From Clostridia bacterium (GTDB taxonomy: Bacteria; Bacillota; Clostridia; Christensenellales; CAG-1252), in the NCBI GenBank assembly GCA_009928745.1, contig SACC01000089.1:1-6056 (forward strand): DNA of 6,056 nt, written 5' to 3'. Positions 1 through 4,237 of this stretch are shown here, one piece after another. The position numbers and the translations under genes were made by a program. Below the pieces are notes generated by a model, which was not told the DNA's origin, did no database searches, and saw only the letters and a program-made list of their open reading frames with translations. The first letter of the stretch is position 1. Each line of letters opens with the position of its first letter.

Positions 1-340
1 CATTTAGAGAGTAGAGGTTATATGGATCGGTGAATATGCGGTCGAGCATTTCTTTCGACAGGTCCCAGCTGGTGACAGAACTTTTTATTATCTTAAGACC
101 ATTCTCTGTAATTGAAAAGGTATTGTCAATTACACTGTTGCCGTTCACGGCGACTATCGAGCCTTCATCTATTAATTGCTTTATGCAAGACGCAAGCGCC
201 TGTGTCTTAAAGAAGTATGATTTATTGGTTTTATTGAGGATACTGTCGCTTATTTCGACAAAAGAAAATGTATCCTGACTCAGCATACGTAGAATATGGT
301 TATTGACAAATTTGCGCAAGAAATCAATATTGCTGTCCAT
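1..340 (-). CDS. Winged-helix transcriptional regulator, PadR-like (partial, C-terminus beyond left edge)
   Basis: The minus strand is open from an ATG at 340 to the window edge, giving 113 complete codons with no stop. The protein begins MDSNIDFLRKFVNNHILRML. An N-terminal helix (about residues 8-20) is followed by a helix-turn-helix-like stretch (about 25-60, ending ALASCIKQLIDEGSIVAV) and then a beta-wing segment FSITENGLKII (about 75-85). This order, with the Y/F-S-I-T-E-x-G wing, is typical of PadR-like and related winged-helix DNA-binding domains; a PadR effector/dimer helix would follow beyond residue 90. The family call rests on motif resemblance only, and the effector is unknown. There is no Shine-Dalgarno before the ATG, but a strong promoter ends 6 nt before it, so the message may be leaderless. 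A 10-bp palindrome over the -10 box would suit autoregulation. Confidence 0.72.
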   Translation of the reverse strand, partial: MDSNIDFLRKFVNNHILRMLSQDTFSFVEISDSILNKTNKSYFFKTQALASCIKQLIDEGSIVAVNGNSVIDNTFSITENGLKIIKSSVTSWDLSKEMLDRIFTDPYNLYSLN

Positions 341-346
341 ATTCTT

Positions 347-375
347 ATTGTACAATTATTAATCCCGAATGTCAA
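347..375 (-). promoter_or_regulatory. Sigma-A promoter of the left-edge regulator, with palindrome over the -10 box
   Basis: Read on the minus strand, a perfect -35 TTGACA (375-370) is followed after exactly 17 nt by -10 TACAAT (352-347). Six nucleotides separate the -10 from the ATG at 340, so the expected +1 is the A of the start codon. The perfect palindrome ATTGTACAAT (347-356) covers the -10 box and is a plausible operator site, perhaps for the regulator itself. Confidence 0.75.
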
Positions 376-800
376 CAGCGAAGGTTGTATTGATGACTCG
401 CAATTATGCCTTTTGCAAACATTTTGAACACCAAGAATTTTTGAACTGCAAGTAATTCAAAAGCCAGACAAGGAATAGGCTTACAATTTTAAGCTTGTAA
501 GAGCTATAACTATTTACTTATGATTATCCTATCGTCATCTTATTCTGTGTATTAAATTCGTAGATTTATCTTGCGTATGTGAATCGCAATTTAAGATCAA
601 TCATAGATCAATTTATATATATCAACAGTTCAATGATTGCTACAGCAAAAGTTAAAGTACTGTTAGTCACAATATATTATTACGGTTTTATAATAATGCT
701 TTTGAAATCACGCGTTGCAGCAGATAAGAGTTACGGGCGAATAATCAGGCGGGTAGTGCAAGGGATCGTCTTGTATAAATAACAGCTATGTCGAATTATG

Positions 801-859
801 CGCACTCATGCATTTGTAAACTATTCGCAAAACGGTAGCTTTGCGAATAGTTGAGCGCG
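801..859. repeat. Strong hairpin: 13-bp perfect inverted repeat with supporting outer stem
   Basis: AACTATTCGCAAA (819-831) and its exact complement TTTGCGAATAGTT (840-852) enclose an 8-nt loop. Outside them CGCACTC (801-807) can pair with GAGCGCG (853-859) at six of seven positions, leaving an 11-nt one-sided bulge (808-818). There is no T-tract on either side, so it is not an intrinsic terminator. It could be a structured RNA, a protein-binding dyad or a relic of a mobile element. Confidence 0.7.
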
Positions 860-882
860 ATATATAAGGAATGATTAAGGTT

Positions 883-956
883 AATGGATAATGTCAGCGT
901 TATCTGGCGAATTTTGATGTTACAAAAGGCGTGGAAATCTGCCATAATTATCCATT
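883..956. repeat. Nested inverted repeat, possible structured RNA
   Basis: The outer arms AATGGATAAT (883-892) and ATTATCCATT (947-956) are perfect complements. Inside them TGGCGAATTTT (905-915) can pair with 934-944 through TGGC/GCCA, one G-T wobble, one mismatch, ATTT/AAAT and a further wobble. The two stems lie almost directly on each other on the 3' side (2 nt apart), as in a coaxially extended hairpin. The segment TGGCGAATTT recurs nearly intact just downstream (about 977-986). No known RNA family was recognised. Confidence 0.45.
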
Positions 957-1050
957 GCGCTGCAAATGGCGACGTTTGGCGAATTTGGAGCTGATAATAT
1001 AGTTAAACTATTTTGTTGGGAACCTTTACTCGTTCATCAAATATAAAATT

Positions 1051-1079
1051 TTGTTAAACAGTCAAGCACTTTTTATAAT
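1051..1079 (+). promoter_or_regulatory. Orphan sigma-A-like promoter
   Basis: TTGTTA (1051-1056), a 17-nt spacer and a perfect TATAAT (1074-1079). No gene follows closely. The only ATG at a leaderless-compatible distance (1087) opens a 12-codon frame ending at 1125. If active, the promoter would drive an untranslated RNA or a very short peptide. In AT-rich DNA such matches can arise by chance. Confidence 0.35.
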
Positions 1080-1353
1080 GGACAAAATGGCATGTACTTA
1101 TCTGAGCAGAAATACAATGCTCTAATCTTGAATTGAAAGATTTTGAGCTTATAAGCTTTTATCATATTTGAATCTATATTATTCCCTAAGCAAATTAACA
1201 CATATTATTTATTTAGGTGATATCTTGGCATAGCCATTGTCGTAATAATTATCTACAAAATTATTTGTCATAACTATATATTGTAGTAACTGAATTAGTT
1301 ATTTTGGGCATTCTGTCCAAGCATAATAAAGGTTCAGATTGAATAGTTTTATG

Positions 1354-1448
1354 TACTGTACTTTTTGTACATATACTATACATAAAGTACAGTAAACTTT
1401 TTCTGTATATTTTGTACAGCATATATACATTCTGTATAGTTTGTGATA
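1354..1448. repeat. Cluster of four 17-bp operator-like dyads, consensus CTGTA-N7-TACAG
   Basis: Four copies with the same geometry were read directly: 1356-1372 (CTGTACTTTTTGTACAT), 1376-1392 (CTATACATAAAGTACAG), 1403-1419 (CTGTATATTTTGTACAG) and a degenerate one at 1432-1448 that keeps the left half. The first two start 20 bp apart, about two helical turns, and their outer halves form an 11-bp perfect inverted repeat (1354-1364 with 1384-1394). The last copy lies between the -35 and -10 boxes of a predicted promoter. Short tandem dyads over a promoter are the usual picture for Cro/CI-type repressors, so the regulator encoded at 1643 is the first candidate ligand; that link is inferred. Confidence 0.65.
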
Positions 1449-1452
1449 TAAT
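1424..1452 (+). promoter_or_regulatory. Candidate promoter of the Cro/CI-type gene, overlapped by a dyad
   Basis: TATACA (1424-1429), a 17-nt spacer and TATAAT (1447-1452), with a TGA extended -10 element (1444-1446). The predicted start near 1459 gives a leader of about 185 nt before the ATG at 1643. The fourth CTGTA dyad lies within the spacer, so bound protein should block RNA polymerase. A second TATAAT at 1536-1541 lacks a good -35 box and is less likely. Confidence 0.5.
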
Positions 1453-1460
1453 TATAAAAA

Positions 1461-1498
1461 CAATATTTGAATTAGAATTACGTATTAATTCAATATTG
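1461..1498 (+). repeat. Hairpin at the start of the predicted leader transcript
   Basis: CAATATTTGAATTA (1461-1474) pairs with TAATTCAATATTG (1486-1498), 13 pairs with a single bulged T, around an 11-nt loop. It starts about 2 nt after the predicted +1 of the promoter at 1424-1452. It is AT-only apart from a few pairs and has no T-tract, so it may protect the 5' end of the RNA or be a protein site rather than a terminator. Confidence 0.5.
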
Positions 1499-1642
1499 CC
1501 TATAGCCATAAAGTGTTATACCAATTCAAGTTAGATATAATTGTTGCGTATAGCTACAAATGAGTTATTAAAATACATGCAAAAATATCTATATATGCAA
1601 TTAATGTTATTTATAGGTGATTAAAAAATATCGAGGTAAAAT

Positions 1643-1849
1643 ATGAACAGTTTTAAGTACAATCTTATAATTGCACGGAAGAAAAAAGAGTTGACACAAA
1701 AGCAGATGGCAGAAAAACTTGGCATTGCGGAAAGTTGCTACGCTCATTGGGAGCAAGGTCGTAACGAGCCGGGAATAGATATGTTACTCGAGCTATGCTC
1801 TATTCTGGAGATTAGCTCTGACTACCTTCTTGGATTAAAATCCTTCTGA
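1643..1849 (+). CDS. Cro/CI (XRE)-family transcriptional regulator, 68 residues
   Basis: This is a stand-alone helix-turn-helix domain of the Cro/C1 type. Helix 1 covers about residues 5-15; TQKQMAEKLGI (18-28) is the first HTH helix; AESCYAHWEQGRNEP (29-43) contains the recognition helix and the conserved W-E-x-G-R-x-x-P signature; helices 4-5 follow (MLLELCSILEI and SSDYLLGL, 47-65). The protein ends right after the domain, so there is no sensor or cleavage domain. GAGG at 1633-1636 sits 6 nt before the ATG and fixes the start. The recombinase gene follows after 42 nt on the same strand. The long upstream region with dyad repeats suggests autoregulation. XRE-plus-integrase pairs are common in mobile elements, where the regulator controls excision or maintenance, but this protein's role here is inferred only. 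Confidence 0.93.
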   Translation: MNSFKYNLIIARKKKELTQKQMAEKLGIAESCYAHWEQGRNEPGIDMLLELCSILEISSDYLLGLKSF

Positions 1850-1857
1850 CTTGCGCC

Positions 1858-1886
1858 TTTACATTACGCATAAATAATGCTATCAT
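1858..1886 (+). promoter_or_regulatory. Promoter of the tyrosine recombinase gene
   Basis: TTTACA (1858-1863), a 17-nt spacer and TATCAT (1881-1886), five of six matches in each box. It begins 8 nt after the stop of the Cro/CI gene. Only 5 nt separate the -10 from the ATG at 1892, and no Shine-Dalgarno is present, which points to a leaderless or nearly leaderless mRNA. The spacer also contains the small inverted repeat GCAT/ATGC (1868-1880). The gene may also be read through from the upstream regulator. Confidence 0.6.
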
Positions 1887-1891
1887 AAGCT

Positions 1892-2944
1892 ATGGACAAG
1901 AACTATTTTGAGGACCGTGACAACAGAGCAATTATGCGCCTTAGGATTATACGCGAAGATCTACCATATTTTTGCGATGAGTTTTTTGTTGGCATAGAGA
2001 ATTACACTAGCAAATTATCAAGGCTTAATTATGCATATGATTTGAGAATCTTTTTTGATTTTCTATATAAAGAGATAAGAGAATTCCGCAGCTTTACTTA
2101 CGAGTCTTTTTCGCTTGAACAGCTTAATAAGGTAAATCAAACATATATTGAACAATTTTTAGAATATTTGAACTATTATAAATTCCGCGGTAAGTATTAC
2201 AAAAACAATGAAAAGGCAAAAGCCCGTAAGCTCTCCACTATCCGCTCATTTTTTAAATATTATTTCAATAAGGGAAAGTTAAATAGTAATCTTGCATCAA
2301 GAGTTAAAGTGCCTAAGCTGCACGAAAAGGAAATAATCAGACTAGAGGTCAACGAGGTTGCGGATCTACTTGACGCAGTCGAAGCAGGCACTTATCTTTC
2401 CGAGAAGCAAAAATCCTTCCATTTTTACACAAAACTCCGCGATACGGCTATTATGACTTTACTTTTGGGAACCGGCATAAGAATAAGCGAGTGCGTAGGA
2501 ATTAATATCGAAGACATAGATTTTCGTGTCAACGGCTTCAAAGTAACGCGTAAAGGCGGCAACAGTTCTATATTGTATTTTTCACAGGAAGTCGCTGAAG
2601 CGCTCAAGGAATATCTAAGAGAACGGCTGCCCGTCGAATCGGATACTACTGCGCTGTTTTTATCATTGCAAAACAAACGAATGAATGTGCGCTCTATACA
2701 GTTGCTTGTAAAAAAATATTCAAAGGATGTCACGCCGCTTAAAAAAATTACCCCGCACAAGCTAAGAAGCACTTATGGCACGAATCTTTATCAAGAAACT
2801 CACGATATATATGTAGTTGCGGAGGTCTTAGGACACAAAGATATTAATACTACCAAAAAGCATTATGCCGCTATATCTGACGATATAAAAAGGCAGGCGG
2901 CTAACTCGGTAAAGTTGCGTGATAAGAAGACAGACGAGGACTAA
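1892..2944 (+). CDS. Tyrosine recombinase / integrase, XerC/XerD-type, 350 residues
   Basis: The enzyme cuts and rejoins DNA through a covalent 3'-phosphotyrosine link. Residues about 30-140 form the SAM-like core-binding domain (Y-A-Y-D-L-R-I-F-F-D-F-L, then LSTIRSFFKYYFNKG). The catalytic domain (about 150-335) has the complete active set: Arg197 in GTGIRISE, Lys221 in TRKGG, His289 and Arg292 in TPHKLRSTYGTNLY, His315 in LGHKDINTTKKHY and nucleophile Tyr325. Length is slightly above the roughly 300 residues usual for XerC/D. No arm-binding domain typical of lambda-type integrases is evident at the N-terminus. An in-frame stop at 1886-1888 rules out an earlier start; there is no Shine-Dalgarno, so Met15 (1934) cannot be excluded. 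It could act on a chromosomal dif site or on an element of its own; pairing with a Cro/CI regulator favours an element-type role, while the compact size fits Xer. Its stop overlaps the convergent cysteine-rich gene by 4 bp. Confidence 0.95.
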   Translation: MDKNYFEDRDNRAIMRLRIIREDLPYFCDEFFVGIENYTSKLSRLNYAYDLRIFFDFLYKEIREFRSFTYESFSLEQLNKVNQTYIEQFLEYLNYYKFRGKYYKNNEKAKARKLSTIRSFFKYYFNKGKLNSNLASRVKVPKLHEKEIIRLEVNEVADLLDAVEAGTYLSEKQKSFHFYTKLRDTAIMTLLLGTGIRISECVGINIEDIDFRVNGFKVTRKGGNSSILYFSQEVAEALKEYLRERLPVESDTTALFLSLQNKRMNVRSIQLLVKKYSKDVTPLKKITPHKLRSTYGTNLYQETHDIYVVAEVLGHKDINTTKKHYAAISDDIKRQAANSVKLRDKKTDED

Positions 2945-3132
2945 TTACTGTTATTTTTATCCATTATAATCTTATCTATTATTATGGCTTTATAATCGCT
3001 GTCGGGCAGACAGTTCATACAATTATCGCATATCTTATTCGGATCCAGATCGCATATATTGCAAAAACCACAACCATCACACTCTGCCCCATCGACAATA
3101 ATACATTCTTTAACAATTATTTTTGCTTTCAT
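2941..3132 (-). CDS. Small cysteine-rich protein, possible metal or Fe-S binder, 63 residues
   Basis: I do not recognise a named family. The protein has eight cysteines at 10, 18, 21, 24, 27, 35, 38 and 41: CDGCGFCNIC gives four cysteines at three-residue spacing, and CDNCMNCLP gives three more. Regular C-x2-C repeats of this kind usually bind zinc or an iron-sulfur cluster, but the pattern is not the ferredoxin C-x2-C-x2-C-x3-C-P. There is no signal peptide or membrane segment; the N-terminal residues 3-13 and C-terminal residues 47-57 look like short strands. Support for it being real: a near-consensus promoter directly upstream, a long cysteine pattern that is unlikely by chance, and neat placement between recombinase and lexA. 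It has no Shine-Dalgarno. It is transcribed divergently from lexA and converges on the recombinase gene. Confidence 0.7.
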   Translation of the reverse strand: MKAKIIVKECIIVDGAECDGCGFCNICDLDPNKICDNCMNCLPDSDYKAIIIDKIIMDKNNSN

Positions 3133-3138
3133 TAGTTA

Positions 3139-3167
3139 ATTATATAACTGCGCAAAAATTTTTGCAA
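3139..3167 (-). promoter_or_regulatory. Promoter of the cysteine-rich gene
   Basis: On the minus strand TTGCAA (3167-3162), a 17-nt spacer and a perfect TATAAT (3144-3139). Six nucleotides separate the -10 from the ATG at 3132, so the expected +1 is the start codon itself. A perfect palindrome (3152-3165) overlaps the -35 and spacer and may be an operator. Confidence 0.65.
3152..3165. repeat. Perfect 14-bp palindrome in the cysteine-rich gene promoter
   Basis: GCAAAAATTTTTGC is its own reverse complement. It overlaps the -35 box and upstream part of the spacer of the minus-strand promoter, the position of a repressor site. The A5T5 run would also bend DNA, so a purely structural role is possible. 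Confidence 0.55.
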
Positions 3168-3276
3168 TAAAACAGCTAACATTTGTTTTGAATAACATGC
3201 TTAAAAACTTTGATAATCCAGCTTTGACATACTTTATGAAAAATTAAGAGCAAAAAATGTAAAAAATATTTCCATA

Positions 3277-3340
3277 TAAACAAATTTTTATGTAAACAAA
3301 TGTTGCATTTTGTATTTTTATGTGTTATAATGCATTTGTT
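3277..3340. promoter_or_regulatory. Repeated ACAAAT half-sites around the lexA promoter, candidate LexA operator
   Basis: TAAACAAAT occurs twice in direct orientation (3277-3285 and 3293-3301), 16 bp apart. AACAAATG (3295-3302) is matched by the inverted copy CATTTGTT (3333-3340), and the match continues inward as GCATT (3305-3309) against AATGC (3329-3333) allowing a 2-nt insertion. The arms flank the -35 and -10 boxes and the right arm covers the predicted +1, as expected for an autoregulatory operator. No CGAAC-N4-GTTCG SOS box of the usual Gram-positive type was found here. Assignment to LexA is inferred. Confidence 0.45.
3303..3331 (+). promoter_or_regulatory. lexA promoter
   Basis: TTGCAT (3303-3308), a 17-nt spacer and a perfect TATAAT (3326-3331) with the extended -10 TGT (3323-3325). 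The expected start near 3338 leaves a leader of about 15 nt that contains GGAGG (3341-3345), 7 nt before the ATG at 3353. Confidence 0.75.
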
Positions 3341-3352
3341 GGAGGATATATT

Positions 3353-3964
3353 ATGATTAAAGATAAGACAACCGAATCCATTATGAAGTTATACAATTTT
3401 ATAAAACAGTATAAAAATGAGAACGGGTTTATACCTTCTTACCGTGAAATGCTTAAAGCTGGCGAATACACTTCCACCGGTACTATTAAGCGTCATTTGG
3501 AGCTATTAGAGCATGAAGGATTAATAATTGTATCAAGAGGTAAGAACCGCGCTATTGAGCTTGCTGGGAAAACTGAAAGCTCACCTTTTGTCAATATTCC
3601 ATTGATAGGTAATGTTGCCGCAGGCTCGCCTATACTTGCTATTGAGAACATTGAGGGCTTTTATCCCTTACCCCAAGATTTTTTTGGCAATAACAACTCC
3701 ATGTTTATGCTTAGAATTTGTGGAGACAGTATGATAGAAGCTGGTATATTCAATGACGATTTGATAGTAGTACGTCAGCAAAATGACGCAAAGAACGGTG
3801 ATATCGTCGTTGCGTGTATTGAGGATAGCGCCACTGTAAAAACTTTCTACAAAGAAAAAGATTTTGTAAGATTACATCCGGAGAATTCCGCTCTTGAAGA
3901 TATTATTGTCACTGATGACTTGCTTATATTAGGCGTTGTCTGCGGCTCTATCCGTCGTTTTTAG
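3353..3964 (+). CDS. lexA: LexA, SOS-response repressor with self-cleaving serine protease domain, 203 residues
   Basis: LexA represses DNA-damage genes until RecA filaments stimulate its self-cleavage. The N-terminal winged helix (about 1-70) has the family framework (GFIPSYREML, then a helix TGTIKRHLELLEHEGLI and the wing RGKNRAIEL). The C-terminal S24 peptidase domain follows: the cleavage bond is Ala90-Gly91 in NVAAGSP, nucleophile Ser126 is in GDSMIEAGI, and general base Lys163 is in ATVKTFY. Length matches the roughly 205 residues of Gram-positive LexA. The start was placed at 3353 because GGAGG lies 7 nt upstream; an in-frame ATG at 3320 lies upstream of the -10 box and would not be transcribed. 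The recognition helix reads S-T-G-T-I-K-R-H-L rather than the B. subtilis-type S-S-S-T-V-H-G-H-L, so the operator may differ. It is divergent from the cysteine-rich gene and convergent with the ynbB-like gene. Confidence 0.97.
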   Translation: MIKDKTTESIMKLYNFIKQYKNENGFIPSYREMLKAGEYTSTGTIKRHLELLEHEGLIIVSRGKNRAIELAGKTESSPFVNIPLIGNVAAGSPILAIENIEGFYPLPQDFFGNNNSMFMLRICGDSMIEAGIFNDDLIVVRQQNDAKNGDIVVACIEDSATVKTFYKEKDFVRLHPENSALEDIIVTDDLLILGVVCGSIRRF

Positions 3965-3976
3965 CTAATTAGCTAA
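3961..3976. repeat. Perfect 16-bp palindrome over the lexA stop codon
   Basis: TTAGCTAATTAGCTAA is fully self-complementary and includes the TAG stop of lexA (3962-3964). As RNA it can fold only into a short AT-rich hairpin and no T-tract follows, so a terminator function is doubtful. Confidence 0.5.
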
Positions 3977-3998
3977 GGATTTATTAATCATATTTAGC

Positions 3999-4039
3999 AA
4001 CTGTATAAAACGTATACCTACTGTACTTTTTATACAGTT
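3999..4039. repeat. Second pair of CTGTA-N7-TACAG dyads, forming a 12-bp inverted repeat
   Basis: Two dyads start 20 bp apart, the same spacing as the first pair upstream of the Cro/CI gene: 4001-4017 (CTGTATAAAACGTATAC) and 4021-4037 (CTGTACTTTTTATACAG, the best copy in the window). Their outer halves give a perfect 12-bp inverted repeat, AACTGTATAAAA (3999-4010) with TTTTATACAGTT (4028-4039), around a 17-nt loop. The site lies between the 3' ends of two convergent genes, where no promoter was convincingly found, so it may be a hairpin, an orphan operator or a recombination-related site. Confidence 0.65.
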
Positions 4040-4237
4040 ACAAGATCGTTACAAATTAACATCTAAATAAAAAGCATTTTTTAGCAATGAAAATATTCAT
4101 ATAGCTATAAAAACAAATTCAATGATTTCCGTTCAATGTTGATACCTATAATATTATTATTATATTACATTGTTATTGCTTAAAAGATATAATTTTTACG
4201 GCTACTCTGCTTTTTATAGCGCTTCTAGGCAATAAGG

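Larger units (their letters stand above)
376..1642. other. Long AT-rich intergenic region without a convincing gene
   Basis: About 1.27 kb lies between the left-edge regulator and the Cro/CI gene. Short open frames (GTG at 579 to 782 on plus; 1509 to 1261 on minus) lack a ribosome binding site and recognisable domains, and the second runs through the repeat cluster. What can be supported here is structural: a minor 7-bp hairpin (480-486 with 495-501), two larger structured elements (801-859, 883-956), an orphan promoter (1051-1079), a 12-bp AT-rich palindrome AGCTTATAAGCT (1146-1157), a dyad cluster (1356-1448) with an overlapping promoter, and a 5'-leader hairpin (1461-1498). No tRNA-like or known riboswitch consensus was recognised. 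Confidence 0.7.

Noticed and set aside
30..278. Plus-strand open frame of 82 codons
   Set aside because: It is antisense to the winged-helix gene, which has a promoter and family-like motifs; this frame has neither.
579..782. GTG-initiated 67-codon frame with a hydrophobic middle
   Set aside because: No ribosome binding site, no recognisable promoter at a suitable distance and no domain; a small membrane peptide cannot be excluded but is unsupported.
819..852. Hairpin as a rho-independent terminator
   Set aside because: No T-tract after the stem on either strand, and no gene ends nearby.
1020..1035. GAAC...GTTC as a Gram-positive SOS box
   Set aside because: The gap is 8 bp rather than 4 and no gene follows.
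1354..1448. CTGTA dyads as E. coli-type LexA boxes
   Set aside because: The E. coli box is CTGT-N8-ACAG; here the spacing is N9, and no copy is present at the lexA promoter, so LexA is not the first candidate.
1261..1509. Minus-strand 82-codon frame
   Set aside because: It runs through the dyad cluster and hairpin, whose base pattern explains its composition; no ribosome binding site.
2425..2772. Minus-strand 115-codon frame inside the recombinase gene
   Set aside because: Shadow of the catalytic domain, which has all active-site residues on the other strand.
3320..3352. Earlier lexA start codon at 3320
   Set aside because: It lies upstream of the -10 box (3326-3331), so it would not be in the transcript; GGAGG marks the ATG at 3353.
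1354..4037. CRISPR-like repeats
   Set aside because: The repeated units are short self-complementary dyads at uneven spacing, with no constant-length spacers and no cas genes.
3965..4237. Bidirectional terminator between lexA and the ynbB-like gene
   Set aside because: No GC-rich stem followed by a T-tract was found on either strand; only AT-rich palindromes are present.
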